A stretch of 64,000 nt of DNA from Martensiomyces pterosporus (lineage: Eukaryota > Kickxellomycota > Kickxellomycetes > Kickxellales > Kickxellaceae). The first letter of the stretch is position 1. Each line of letters begins with the position of its first letter. The translations under genes were made by a program, and so were the position numbers. Shown here in pieces: positions 1 through 9,459 of this stretch. The notes below the pieces were generated by a model, which saw only the letters and a list, made by a program, of their open reading frames with translations, did not search any database and was not told where the DNA came from. Location: contig MU603937.1 in the NCBI GenBank assembly GCA_025201845.1, forward strand, positions 54,854 to 118,853, written 5' to 3'.

Positions 1-936
1 GTGCTTGTACTGCCAGTCACCCGAGTACACAGCAGGTCCGCCTGCGCAAGTGTCAGCCCAAGGAGTGTCGTCCTGGTCGCCCTGAGGAACAGTGGACGAG
101 ATGGGCACATACATGTTGGACGGGTTCTTGGACATGTCCTGCAGGGCAGTGGTGCTGTGGCCGTAGAAGGGAATGCCAGCGTTCATCTGGCTGGTGGGCC
201 AGCCGGCACTGCTCCAGGCATCAATGGCCGAGGCAAACGAGAACTGCTCGCCCTTGCCAGGAGTATACTGGAGAGGAGCGTTGGGGCCAGTGGTTGGCTC
301 CCAGCTGCCCATGATGTCGTACTGCATCAGGTTGATGTAGTCGACGACCTTGGCGAATGCAGAGACGTCGCTGATCGGACCGTTGGGCCCATCGAATGGC
401 TGGACGCGAACAGCTAGGGTAAGCAACTTGGTGCGGCTGCCAAAGGTGGTGTCGAGCTGATTGCGGAGATCCTGGAGGAACGACAGGAAATTGTTGGTGT
501 CGTTTGCAGGGTCGTACTTGTTGCAGTTGTCGCCCAAGCGCCCAGGGTACTCCCAGTCAATGTCGATACCGTCGAGGTTGTACTGCTTGGCGTAAGCGAC
601 GATGTTGTTGAGGAAGGCGGTGCGGGTAGTGGTGTTCTTGAGGATGGTCGAGAAGAGGTTGGATCCAGTCCAGCCTCCAATCGAGATGAGAGCCTTGACA
701 CCGGCAGCGTGGAGGTTGGTGACGATGCCTGGCATGTCACTCTGGTTGTCGTACTTGAGGGATCCATTGGATTGAGGGATGGCGAAGGCAAAGTTGACGT
801 GGGTGTACTTGCTCAAGCTCAGCTGGGGCATAGTCACCCAGTTCGGGTAGTAGCCGACGACGTTTGCGCGTCCAAGGACTTGGACGGCCATGCTAAGCGC
901 CAGACCAGCAGCGGTGAGAAGAGTCCTGAATTGCAT
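1..936 (-). CDS. GH18 chitinase, secreted, 3' end beyond window
   Basis: This is an endochitinase of glycoside hydrolase family 18, expected to cut beta-1,4-GlcNAc polymers in the cell wall or environment. The frame is open for 312 codons from the ATG at 936 to the left edge, so the C terminus is missing. The N terminus (about residues 1-22) is a typical signal peptide. The family motifs are present: SIGGW near residue 82 and the catalytic DGIDIDWEYPG with the proton-donor Glu, followed by the Q-Y-D-I-M motif of the barrel. It is nearly the same protein as the chitinase at 24898-26737 over the shared 243 residues, with about 28 substitutions by eye, so the two are recent paralogues in opposite orientation. 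Whether this copy also ends in a CBM19-like domain cannot be seen. A TATATAAA box lies about 145 bp upstream of the ATG. Confidence 0.93.
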   Translation of the reverse strand, partial: MQFRTLLTAAGLALSMAVQVLGRANVVGYYPNWVTMPQLSLSKYTHVNFAFAIPQSNGSLKYDNQSDMPGIVTNLHAAGVKALISIGGWTGSNLFSTILKNTTTRTAFLNNIVAYAKQYNLDGIDIDWEYPGRLGDNCNKYDPANDTNNFLSFLQDLRNQLDTTFGSRTKLLTLAVRVQPFDGPNGPISDVSAFAKVVDYINLMQYDIMGSWEPTTGPNAPLQYTPGKGEQFSFASAIDAWSSAGWPTSQMNAGIPFYGHSTTALQDMSKNPSNMYVPISSTVPQGDQDDTPWADTCAGGPAVYSGDWQYKH

Positions 937-2399
937 TGTTGTACTGGCTCGACGATGTGCGAGATGCCCCGTGGACAGTAATATTAGAGTATAAAGTTTA
1001 TTAGAAAGGTAAGGGAGATGGAGAAAACCCAGTATTGCCGGTTGATGTAGAACGGTGAAATCGCATTGTTCTTTCGGGCTTTATATACAGCAAGAGCAGC
1101 CCATCGAAGAAATCCTCGGCATTAGCGAAGGCGCTTCTCCCATTCTACTCCGTCCTATCAACCTGAGCGGCAAAAATGCCCGTGCAACCGAATGTCATTT
1201 GCTGTATGTACACACTTGCGAACAAATAAGCGAGCGACTGTTTAAAGGGCATAGAGGATGACGGACTGCCGATTACTACGAGCAAGCGCTGCGCTGGTTC
1301 ATATGATCGGGCCCGGAAGAGGGCTGCTCATTCTTCACCGCCTTGGCCAAGCCTCTACATGTGACAAGCGCTTTGCAGGATAGATGAATTGGGACAATAG
1401 AGAATCTGCGCAACCAAAAAAACCTTACACGCGTGCATGGCAAAACAAGGCCGTCTCTGGTAAATACAAGATGTGGCCAACCTCGATGTCAATAATAATA
1501 TACACATAGACAAGGAATATGTGGCCGCTGCAGTGAGTGGTGACACTCCTCTTCTTCTGCAATGTGACCATGCTATTGAGGCCGTCTTGATATATGGATG
1601 CCGTTTGTGGAATAGGTCCGAAACGGATGGTTTGCAGCCTGTGATTCGTCTTTATTTTGTTGCTGCATATCCAAATTTTAACCAAGCATACATTAGAAGC
1701 GCTGCAGCTCCAATGGCTGCCTATGCCTCTCCTTTTGCACAATGCCTGCCACCTACCATTCCTCAATACAAAAGCCAAGACGAGCAGACTGACAGCACCA
1801 ATGCCGGCGTCACATGGTCGAGTATGTATGTGCACGAATCCCAGCTTTGCGTACGCATCTTTTCTTACTCAGGAACCCCTTTTCGCGTTGATGGAGATGC
1901 GACTTGCCTTCTCTCATTCGTACTCCTGCAAGCAGGCAGCCAGACGATGCCTGTTGCCGATCATCGATGGAATATAAACGGGGATAATCCTTGCATGAAG
2001 GTATAGAAGAACCGCTCTCCCTACGCACCGCTCTGAACGCCGATTCTAGTGGCATTGGCTTGGTGCATTTCGTAGCACATTCCGTAGGTGCGTCCTTGGC
2101 AAACGTGCGCTATCATGTGCTACACATATGCAGAATCCCGAGGGATAAGGCCAGACATATTCAGGCACCGTTTGAATAAACCAGAGTGCGAAATAGACGC
2201 AATTCGCGCCAGCACATGCAACTTGCATCCATTGAACGGCAAACATTATCTCCGAGCACATCTCGCTGCGCTTATCACCGAGATCCTGCTTTCATTAGCA
2301 ACACTTGATGAACGGTATTCGATCAAGTTTGATCCATGACATATATCACATGCGTGTTTTTGAGTGGGCGAGGAAGGTTGGATTACTAAGAAGACACAG
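937..2399. other. intergenic, chitinase promoter and mS16 3' flank
   Basis: This 1.46-kb AT-richer stretch separates the left chitinase start from the mS16 stop. Apart from the TATA box I see no motif or RNA gene. A 177-codon frame on the plus strand (1473-2006) starts with GTG, has no recognisable domain and overlaps several equally long random frames, so I do not call a gene. Confidence 0.6.
1080..1087 (-). promoter_or_regulatory. probable TATA box of the left chitinase
   Basis: TATATAAA on the minus strand, about 145 bp upstream of the chitinase ATG at 936. The paralogous chitinase has a CATATAAA box about 200 bp before its own start. Position and match are seen directly; function is inferred. 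Confidence 0.5.
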
Positions 2400-2711
2400 C
2401 TAGTTCTGAGAGGAGCCCTCGGCAGATCGCCTGACGTTGGAGTAGAGTGGGCGAGGAGGCAGCAAACCAGCACGCTCCAGCAAGAAGCGGACGCCATCGG
2501 TGGGCTGTGCACCGACGCCAAGCCAGTATTTTGTGCGCGCAAAATCGAGAGTGACGTGCTTTGCCTTCTCGTTCGTGTCGGGGTGTGGGTTGTAAGTGCC
2601 GAGCTTCTCCAAGGGCTTGCCGTCTCTCTTGCTGCGTGCGTTCATCGCAACAATGTGGAACATGGGGCGATTCCGGAGGCCATGCCGAGCGAAGCGAATG
2701 CGAACTGCCAT
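2400..2711 (-). CDS. MRPS16: mitochondrial small-subunit ribosomal protein bS16m
   Basis: A 103-residue protein of the bacterial S16 family, a structural component of the mitochondrial 37S subunit. The N terminus MAVRIRFARHGLRNRPMFHI is the family signature of a basic strand followed by R-P-F/H. It is followed by a typical G-x-Y-N-P segment near residues 38-41 and by T-x-Y-W-L-x-x-G-A-Q-P-T-D near residues 60-73. It is single-exon, close to bacterial length plus a short tail. There is no obvious long cleavable presequence, which is usual for this protein. It is transcribed divergently from RPB7 across about 416 bp. Identification is firm from motif order and length. Confidence 0.93.
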   Translation of the reverse strand: MAVRIRFARHGLRNRPMFHIVAMNARSKRDGKPLEKLGTYNPHPDTNEKAKHVTLDFARTKYWLGVGAQPTDGVRFLLERAGLLPPRPLYSNVRRSAEGSSQN

Positions 2712-3127
2712 TTTGCTATAACCAGACGCCGATTCCTGCTAATCCAAAAGGCAGAAGAAAACAAAATAAAACGAGGAAGCTGAGGAAGAGCGCACTATCC
2801 AAATTTCGCAGACTGGCGCCTCCTGGACATGCCGGCGAAAGTAGGTGTGATAAACGATTCACCCGCTGAGCAGTTTTGTGATCAGCGTAATCTGATTCTC
2901 TGCTGGTGATTGGGATCCATAAGACCGCTAGCTGTGCGTGCGGTTTTATTAGCTGGAATATGTTTTTCGGCTGTGGGCGCGCAAAGCTACTGGATGTTGG
3001 TTTATATGTAGACAGCTCAGCCCACGCCTGCCTGGTTCCGCTTCTTGTTTGTTTGTCTGATACCTGCTTCATTCGGCCCGCTCCTGACTGTAATATACGC
3101 ACACACCCCCTCCAGCTCCGCAGAAAA
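2712..3127. other. divergent promoter region, MRPS16 / RPB7
   Basis: 416 bp between two divergent starts. No clear TATA box. A T/C-rich stretch and in-frame codons upstream of the RPB7 ATG exist, but the family N terminus begins at 3128. Confidence 0.5.
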
Positions 3128-3640
3128 ATGTTCTTCCACAAGGAGCTCAGCCACACAATCACGCTGCACCCATCTTTCCTGGGTCCGCAGATGAAGAACT
3201 TTGTCACAGAAAAGCTGTACCGCGACGTAGAGGGCACATGCACGGGTCGCTATGGATACATTGTTGCTGTCATCGCCATCCTGGAGATCAAGATGGGCAA
3301 GATCCTTCCGGGCCTTGGCTCGGCAGAATTCGACGTGAGGTACTCGGCGATTGTTTATAAGCCGTTCAAGAACGAGGTCGTGGACGCTGTTGTGAGCACT
3401 GTTAACAAAATGGGATTCTTTGCCGATGTCGGCCCTCTCCAGGTGTTTGTCTCGCAGCACTTGATTCCAGCCGACATGGAGTTTGACCCTAACGGCAACC
3501 CGCCCTCGTACCACTCGGAGGAGCAAAAGGTTGAGAAGGGGACGCTGGTGCGGATCAAGATTGCGGGAACCCGAATTGACGCTACGGAGATCTTTGCCAT
3601 CGGCACAATCAAGGAGGACTACCTTGGTGTTATTGAGTAA
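3128..3640 (+). CDS. RPB7: RNA polymerase II subunit Rpb7
   Basis: A 170-residue stalk subunit that pairs with Rpb4 on the Pol II core and binds nascent RNA. The N-terminal half is the SHS2/RNP-like tip domain, beginning MFFHKELSHTITLHP and containing VEGTCTGRYGYI. The C-terminal half is the S1-like OB fold, from about residue 80, with FKNEVVDAV, GTRIDATEIFAIG and the terminal DYLGVIE. Length equals that of yeast and human Rpb7. I chose the ATG at 3128 over an in-frame ATG 74 codons upstream because the protein then begins exactly where the family does. Single exon. It stands divergent to MRPS16, and MYG1 follows on the same strand 230 bp later. Confidence 0.97.
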   Translation: MFFHKELSHTITLHPSFLGPQMKNFVTEKLYRDVEGTCTGRYGYIVAVIAILEIKMGKILPGLGSAEFDVRYSAIVYKPFKNEVVDAVVSTVNKMGFFADVGPLQVFVSQHLIPADMEFDPNGNPPSYHSEEQKVEKGTLVRIKIAGTRIDATEIFAIGTIKEDYLGVIE

Positions 3641-3870
3641 AGGATGGCGGCTTGTGCATGCTGGGTACCTGCTTTGTTGGTGCGCGCGGCTTATAATAAA
3701 CAACACTCACAGCCCTACAGATCACACGTGACTGTGCCCAATGTTTTCGGTTTAGGGGGGATAGACTCGCAGGCCATAAGAAGTAGATTAGATAGAGTGG
3801 CTATGTTTTCGAGCCTCCAACCCTTGCGCGGCTATTCTGTTTCTGTCATCAACTGCACTCCCGCAACTTT

Positions 3871-4932
3871 ATGTTTAGAGGCTCCCTTGCCAAACTTGTC
3901 CAACACGCAGCTTTCAACGGTTACCGCAGAGCCTATAGCCTTTCACCAGCCATGCCCAAGACTATCGGAACCCACAGCGGCTCTTTCCACTGCGACGAGG
4001 CGCTTGCCTGCTACATGCTCCGCCAGCTGAGCGAGTACAAGGATGCCAAGATCACTCGGTCTCGCGATCCCGCCGCTCTTGATTCCTGCGACATCGTTGT
4101 CGACGTCGGCGGCGTCTATGACCACGAGGCCAAGCGCTACGACCATCACCAGCGCGGATTCGATGAGCAGTTCTCGGACAGCTACAAGACCAAGCTCAGC
4201 AGCGCTGGACTCATCTACAAGCATTACGGCAAGGATGTCATCAGCGCCATCCTTGAGCAAAAGGTCAGCGAGAGCGAGATCGACATTCTCTACGAGAAGC
4301 TGTACGATGTCCTGATTGAGGGCATCGACGGCATCGACAACGGCGTGTCGCAGTACCCCGAGGAGATCGAGCCTGCATATAGGGAGAGCACTGGTCTGTC
4401 GTCGCGTGTGGGTCGCTTGAACCCCTGGTGGAACCAGCCCGAGGGCGACATGGACGCCAGGTTTGCAAAGGCTGTTGCGATGGCTGGCGAGGAGTTCCAC
4501 GATCGCGTTCTCTACTATGGGCTTGCTTGGCTCCCTGGACGCAAGATTGTCGAGCAGGGTGTTGCCAATAGATTCGACATTGATCGCAGCGGACAGATCG
4601 TCCTGTTTGACCAGTTCTGCCCCTGGAAGGACCACATGGACACTATTGAGGCTGAGATCCTGGCAAAGGACCCTGCCTCGCCGCTAATCCTCTATGTCCT
4701 CTACCCGGATACATCCAATGCTTGGCGCATCCAGGCTGTCCCCGAGAAGCCCGGTTCATTCAAGTCGCGCCGCCCACTGCCTGAGGCTTGGCGTGGTGTT
4801 CGCGACGATGCCCTGTCGGAGCGCTCGGGTGTTGAGGGCTGCATCTTTGTTCATCAGTCTGGATTCATTGGCGGCAACAAGACCCGCGACGGCGCTCTCG
4901 AACTCGCTCGCAAGGCCCTGACGATGGACTAG
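3871..4932 (+). CDS. MYG1: MYG1/UPF0160 family DHH-like exonuclease
   Basis: A 353-residue member of the MYG1 (UPF0160) family. These are metal-dependent DHH-like phosphoesterases; human MYG1 is a 3'-5' RNA exonuclease acting in nucleus and mitochondria. The core starts with THSGSFHCDEALACYMLR near residue 34. It continues with a VVDVGGVYD metal-ligand segment near residues 75-83 and the DHHQRGF motif near residue 90. The C-terminal GCIFVHQSGFIGGNKT segment is also typical. The first 27 residues, before a second in-frame ATG at 3952, are Arg-rich, acid-poor and look like a mitochondrial presequence. Initiation at 3871 or 3952 could therefore give mitochondrial and cytosolic/nuclear forms. Single exon. 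A CACACGTGAC element lies at 3723-3732, about 140 bp upstream. Confidence 0.95.
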   Translation: MFRGSLAKLVQHAAFNGYRRAYSLSPAMPKTIGTHSGSFHCDEALACYMLRQLSEYKDAKITRSRDPAALDSCDIVVDVGGVYDHEAKRYDHHQRGFDEQFSDSYKTKLSSAGLIYKHYGKDVISAILEQKVSESEIDILYEKLYDVLIEGIDGIDNGVSQYPEEIEPAYRESTGLSSRVGRLNPWWNQPEGDMDARFAKAVAMAGEEFHDRVLYYGLAWLPGRKIVEQGVANRFDIDRSGQIVLFDQFCPWKDHMDTIEAEILAKDPASPLILYVLYPDTSNAWRIQAVPEKPGSFKSRRPLPEAWRGVRDDALSERSGVEGCIFVHQSGFIGGNKTRDGALELARKALTMD

Positions 4933-5136
4933 ACGCGGTTTTGAGTCTCCACGGCCAATGCCGAACAGAAGCATGGCTAGAAATAAATCGCTTTTCCATA
5001 ACCTCCACACGTGCTGGCTCGCTATCTTGACAAGCGTGCACATGCGCGATTGCCGTTTCATTTCAAAGCACTGCTTGCTCAGCACATCTCTCTCACTCGC
5101 CATCTGGCACCTGTCTCAAGTCTCTACAAGCTGGTA

Positions 5137-5919
5137 ATGACTATGGCCATCAAAGGCGCGCTTTTGGACCTCAGTGGAACGCTTCACATCGACAATGCGG
5201 TGACACCAAGGGCAGTTGAAGCCCTCAGGGAACTGCGTGCAGCCGGCGTCAAGGTGCGCTTCGTGACAAACTCAACAAAGACCAGCGACGAGACGCTATA
5301 CGCAAAGCTGGCCAAGCTGGGGTTTGAGTTGGAGCGCTCAGAGATATTCACCTCCCTGAGCGCCGCAAAGCGACTCGTGCAGGAGAAAGGCTACCGGCCA
5401 CTTCTCCTTCTCGAAGACGACGCGCTGGAGCAGTTTGCTGGCATCGAGCAATCCGAGCCTTACAATGCTGTGGTTGTCGGCCTGGCGCCATCCAAATTCG
5501 ACTATGCCCATATGGACTGCGCCTTCACAGCTTTGCTCAGCGGCGCTGACCTCGTCGGCATCCATCGTGCAAAGTACTATGCATCATCAGAAAGTGTGCT
5601 GTCAATGGGCCCAGGCGGCTTCATTGCAGCTCTCGAGTATGCTTCGGGCAAGCAGGCGACGCTGGTTGGAAAGCCCAAGAAGGAGTTTTACCAGCTTGCC
5701 CTGGCTGATATTGGGCTTCAGGACTCGCCAGAGTCAGTGGCGATGATCGGCGACGATGTTTTGGCTGACTTGGGCGGCGGGGCGCAAGAGCTGGGCCTAA
5801 AGCGCTTTTTAGTGAGGACAGGAAAATACAGAGCAGGCGACGAGGATAAGGCCGAGGTGCCGCTGGATGGCACATTCGATACTTTTGCGCAATGTGCAGC
5901 GATGATCATTGGCCGTTAA
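5137..5919 (+). CDS. HAD-superfamily hydrolase, HDHD2/LHPP-like
   Basis: A 260-residue protein of the class IIA HAD phosphatases, closest by eye to HDHD2, with LHPP as a relative. Motif I is LLDLSGTLH near residue 9: the nucleophile Asp is present, while the usual second Asp is Ser, as in HDHD2/LHPP. Motif II lies in RFVTNSTKT, the cap follows, motif III Lys is in LVGKPKKEF, and motif IV acidic residues are in AMIGDDVLADLGG. The substrate is unknown; LHPP acts on phosphohistidine and pyrophosphate, but that should not be transferred automatically. The frame is open back to 5011, but its extra 42 residues have no counterpart in the family, so I start at the ATG at 5137 (5143 is also possible). 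Single exon, same strand as MYG1. Confidence 0.9.
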   Translation: MTMAIKGALLDLSGTLHIDNAVTPRAVEALRELRAAGVKVRFVTNSTKTSDETLYAKLAKLGFELERSEIFTSLSAAKRLVQEKGYRPLLLLEDDALEQFAGIEQSEPYNAVVVGLAPSKFDYAHMDCAFTALLSGADLVGIHRAKYYASSESVLSMGPGGFIAALEYASGKQATLVGKPKKEFYQLALADIGLQDSPESVAMIGDDVLADLGGGAQELGLKRFLVRTGKYRAGDEDKAEVPLDGTFDTFAQCAAMIIGR

Positions 5920-6071
5920 CGCAACGGCAGTGTGCTTAGTGCCCTTTGAGACATGCAAGGGTATTGGCAGTTTGATCGAAATGTGGCTATTATAATTGTT
6001 GTATCAAGCAGGCGAAATGGACGCGAAAAGGGGAAAAGAACAGTGTGCTTGTGCAGAAGCTCTCTATCCAT

Positions 6072-6431
6072 TTAGAGCTTGCGCTTCTCGCCCTTCAGCA
6101 GCTGGTCGAGCTTGCCGGAGCTGATGGCAGCGAGGGTGTCGTCGCAACCGCCAACATGGTGGCTGTTGACAAAGATATTGGGGACGGTGCGCTGCTTGGT
6201 CAGCTCAAACAGGTACGACTGGATCTCGTTGCCGGTCTCCTCGAGGTCCAGCTCGATAGCCTTGAACTGGACGTTGTGCTTAGTCAAAGCGGCCTTTGCG
6301 CGGCTGCAGTACGGGCAGTACGACTTTGAGAACACCATGACGGTGTTGTCGTTGATAAGGGACTTGACGAGCTTTGAAATCGAGGCCATCTCTGCGGGTG
6401 TTAGTTCAGGAAGCGAGGAAGCGGTGCCCAT
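6072..6431 (-). CDS. GRX: dithiol glutaredoxin
   Basis: A 119-residue class I glutaredoxin that reduces disulphides and glutathionylated proteins using glutathione. The CPYC active site lies near residue 39 in VFSKSYCPYCSRAK. The cis-Pro element TVPNIFV and the glutathione-binding VGGCDD follow at about residues 82 and 93. The C terminus is KLDQLLKGEKRKL. Length matches yeast Grx1/2. The first 14 residues precede a second Met (MASISKLV), so a shorter cytosolic form is possible. There is no strong targeting peptide. Convergent with the HDHD2-like gene and divergent from Hikeshi. Confidence 0.96.
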   Translation of the reverse strand: MGTASSLPELTPAEMASISKLVKSLINDNTVMVFSKSYCPYCSRAKAALTKHNVQFKAIELDLEETGNEIQSYLFELTKQRTVPNIFVNSHHVGGCDDTLAAISSGKLDQLLKGEKRKL

Positions 6432-6823
6432 GTGCTTTGCAATAAGAATAGACGAAGGACAGAAGGAGAAGAGGACGGGGACAGGAGCAGTGTGTTATCT
6501 TTGATGGTCTGTGGCAGCGAAAAGTGCGCATACCTGCCAATTTATACAACTACGCATAGCGAACCAGATTTGTAAGCGAGCCGTGGTAGTTTGGGGACAC
6601 CACCGAGTCACGCCCTCTCTTACTGGTTTTGCCTGCCCACGATTATCGACTAATAACGCCACGGCACTAGCCCCACAGGTCAGGGCGGCATTGTCGTCAT
6701 CTTTGTTCTACAGCGTTCTACTTTTCTGCTTTTTCTCGCTTGCTACACTGCTTTTCCGCTCTCCCAAATTGCTGACACGCTACTCTTGCACATACGCACA
6801 AGCAGCCTCTTGCTACAGACGCC
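6432..6823. other. divergent promoter region, glutaredoxin / Hikeshi
   Basis: 392 bp between divergent starts. A pyrimidine-rich stretch with T runs (about 6700-6770) lies just before the Hikeshi ATG. No other element recognised. Confidence 0.5.
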
Positions 6824-7462
6824 ATGTTTGGATGCATCGTTGCGGGCAGACTGGTACAAACAAACCTGCGGCAGGTGGACGTCAACAAGTACGTTTTCGA
6901 ATTGCCTGATGCCCACGCCATCAACCACATCGTGGTGTTCTTGCTAGGAACCGTGCCGTTCGAGCCCGGGTACGCGGCAACAGTGCACCTGCAATGGCCT
7001 AACAAGAGCTGGCAGCTATTGGGCATGCTGTCCAACGACAAGCCTAGCTCGATATTCAGGCTCAAATCGACACTGTCGCCCGACGAGGCGGCAAACATGC
7101 CAGGCACAAGCGCGGAGCTGGGCATCTCTATCGAGCCAGTCCAGGCAGTCGAGCAGGCAATCATGCAACTTCACCACCAGCAGCAGCAGCCGGGAGGAGG
7201 AATCGGCGCCTCGGCTCCAAACGCGCTAGTCCCGGCATCAGGCAGCCAGAGCATATCGGCACAGACAGCCAGGCAGTTTGCCGAAAGAACGCTGCAGGGC
7301 CTGTTCGACTACGCGATGTCGTTTGCCACACGAGCCGATGCGTCGATGGGAGTGCTTGGGTCCGGCGCAAGTGTCCAGGTGCTTCCGGTAAAGGCGTTCG
7401 AGGACTGGTACAACAGCTTTCTGCGAAAGCTCCAGCGCGACCCATCGCTTGTGCATCAGTAG
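6824..7462 (+). CDS. OPI10: Hikeshi/OPI10 family HSP70 nuclear import factor
   Basis: A 212-residue Hikeshi (OPI10, formerly DUF775) protein. Hikeshi binds ATP-HSP70 and FG-nucleoporins and carries HSP70 into the nucleus during heat stress; the yeast homologue OPI10 gives an inositol-secretion phenotype. The start MFGCIVAGRLVQTNLRQV is the family signature and is followed by FLLGTVPFEPGYAATVHL and W-x-L-L-G-M-L-S-N-D-K-P-S-S-I-F. The C-terminal helical part ends in FEDWYNSFLRKLQRDP. The middle holds a short Gln/Gly-rich linker near residues 117-135. Single exon, length close to the human protein (197 aa). Confidence 0.95.
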   Translation: MFGCIVAGRLVQTNLRQVDVNKYVFELPDAHAINHIVVFLLGTVPFEPGYAATVHLQWPNKSWQLLGMLSNDKPSSIFRLKSTLSPDEAANMPGTSAELGISIEPVQAVEQAIMQLHHQQQQPGGGIGASAPNALVPASGSQSISAQTARQFAERTLQGLFDYAMSFATRADASMGVLGSGASVQVLPVKAFEDWYNSFLRKLQRDPSLVHQ

Positions 7463-8152
7463 CAGTCATGTGACGGCACCCAAAACAGCCAGCCTTGAGC
7501 GGGGAGGGTATGGTCCTGGCTGCTGGTGAGGGCTGGGGCGGAATGGCCCTTTTCTTCACACTGGGCTCCCTCTTCCCCTGAGCGGCTTCGTTCTGAAGCG
7601 GCTCTGCTTTTGTCTCGGATCCATAGCTTTCCAAATGAGCGGAGGACGCCTGTCTTCCTGTTTTACTTTGGCTCTGTGGCTATATCCCGCGCCAAGGAGT
7701 TGGTGTGCTTTAAATGCAGAGTTTGGGGCCCGCAAACCAAAGCCAAGTTTTATCACTGCGCGAGAAGTCCTGCGTACTGCAGACACCGCCTACCTCGCCG
7801 CAGTTTCATGCCCTTGCAACATCACAGCTACCCATTTCTGAGAACACCTGACAACACGGCAAGCCGCAGAGGCGGCAGCCGCTGATTCTGCTGCAAGCAG
7901 GCGCAGCTCAATGCGCCGCGTGTATGAACACCAGCACCACCACGTTGCTGCTGCTCGCCGCCACATGCTGCCCAGCACGCTGGACACGAGCAGGCGGGCA
8001 GAGCCGGAAGGACAGTCTAGAAGGGAAAATGTGTTCTTTTTCAACCCATCAAATGCGAAAAAAGACACTGCTATTCTATACATGAAACTACGTGTAGGTG
8101 GAGAGAGGGCTTGGATGGAATGCGATATGCATCAGCTCTCGCAGAAGAGGGC
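7463..8152. other. convergent intergenic region
   Basis: 690 bp between the 3' ends of Hikeshi (+) and the NDUFA4-like gene (-). The small frames on both strands have no domain and no consistent codon use. Nothing else recognised. Confidence 0.6.
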
Positions 8153-8407
8153 TTAGAGCCTGTCGCGGGACCACTGCTTCTCGAACTTGCCGTTGGGGTC
8201 CATGAGCTTGATGTTCTCGTTCTGCTTGACGTGGAGCCAGGGGTAGGGGTTGTTCTTCTTGTCCCAGGTAACCTCGGGGTTCTTCAGGGCGCGCGAGGCG
8301 AAGTAGGCGCAGACACCAACGGCACCGACGCAGGTAGCGTAGATGGGGATGAGCTCGGAGCGGTACCAGTGCTTCTTCAGGTAAACCTTGGTGGCGTTGG
8401 AGAACAT
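8153..8407 (-). CDS. NDUFA4/MLRQ-family respiratory chain subunit
   Basis: An 84-residue protein of the B12D/NDUFA4 (MLRQ) family. The mammalian member was first assigned to complex I and is now considered a cytochrome c oxidase subunit. It shows a short basic N terminus (MFSNATKVYLKKHW), one membrane helix near residues 17-36 (LIPIYATCVGAVGVCAYFAS), the R-x-x-x-x-P-E-V-T-W-D-K-K-x-N-P-x-P-W segment, and a charged matrix or intermembrane tail. The frame is open 23 codons further upstream, but the family starts at the ATG at 8407. A pyrimidine tract ending in CCACAG just before it resembles the 3' splice site of a 5'-UTR intron. Confidence 0.88.
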   Translation of the reverse strand: MFSNATKVYLKKHWYRSELIPIYATCVGAVGVCAYFASRALKNPEVTWDKKNNPYPWLHVKQNENIKLMDPNGKFEKQWSRDRL

Positions 8408-9459
8408 GTTTGCTGTGGAAAGTGTATGTAGAGAGGCGTGGTTTGGGAGACAAGCACAAAACAGACTGGGAGACAAGAGCTGTTACTGGGATCGCTGGGC
8501 GGGGCAGCAGCCTATATATACGGGCTGCCGCCCAGCGAGGAGCTCGCAGGCGTGTGCTAGCTGATAAGGAAGCGCGGGATGGCATTCCGCCTCGCCTCTG
8601 GCCCGCTGCCCGCCCGCTCCCTTGTGCCTGTGCTGCGTGGGGGACTCCATCCGCGAATTGGGCGCATCCGCCTCTTCCCAACGCAAATCACATTTTGTCG
8701 AAGGTGCTGCTAGGGCGTGGACGTGCGTGGTTGGGGGTGATTTCTCTTTGGCTCGTTTGGGACGATCCGCCTTCCTTATCTGGCCACCCGGCGCACGGCA
8801 CCTGCGAATGGCATTCGAGCGCCTTCTGTGACTCGGTTTGCGCCGTCAGAAAGCTGCATTTGGAAGGCGATGAGCTCTTGCTGCTGTGCTGCCAGTGCCA
8901 CTGAAGTGCCAGCGCAGGCCTCTGAATTCCGCGGCAGAGCGCTCCGCGATAGGGCCGCACGCTCCGTGCGACTGGTCAAAAGCAGGCCAACGGACCCTAC
9001 GCGATCGCCTCGCTTTTAGCACACACGACTCCGTGGCTATCTGGCGCACAGAGGTGCGCGTGTTTCGACAAGCTGTGCTGCTTGCCCTACTCGTTCTGCT
9101 TGCTTGCTCCCCCATCCATCGCTGGGATATCTCGAGTGAGATGCAGCCGATCGAGCCCAACAAAGCGTAGCCAAACACAGGCCCGCCCCACATTGCGGAT
9201 TCTGCCGGCTTGCGATGCCCCGCACACAAGCTGCTGCTGGCCAAAGAGCGTGGCTTAGCATTGCAGCGACACTCAGTGCCAAACCTCAGCACCACACCTT
9301 ACTGATGGCTGTGGCATCAGCGCCCCCTGTGTCTGCAGCGACCCCATTTCCTGGTTGAATACCAAAACTCGATCAAATGCAGATATTAAGGATAGCAAAA
9401 CATGGCAATCGCACACTCACGGTGCCAGTGTGTTTGACTGTGCTCTATTTTAGGCTGAT
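8408..9459. other. intergenic, NDUFA4-like promoter
   Basis: 1.05 kb. A TATATATA sequence at 8513-8520, about 110 bp upstream of the NDUFA4-like ATG, is a plausible TATA box. The remainder contains overlapping random frames on both strands and no recognisable gene. Confidence 0.55.
8513..8520 (-). promoter_or_regulatory. probable TATA box of NDUFA4-like gene
   Basis: TATATATA about 105-113 bp before the ATG at 8407. Assignment to the minus strand rests on position, since the sequence is palindromic. Confidence 0.45.

Noticed and set aside
1473..2006. 177-codon plus-strand frame left of mS16
   Set aside because: Starts with GTG, overlaps other equally long frames, no recognisable domain or splice context.
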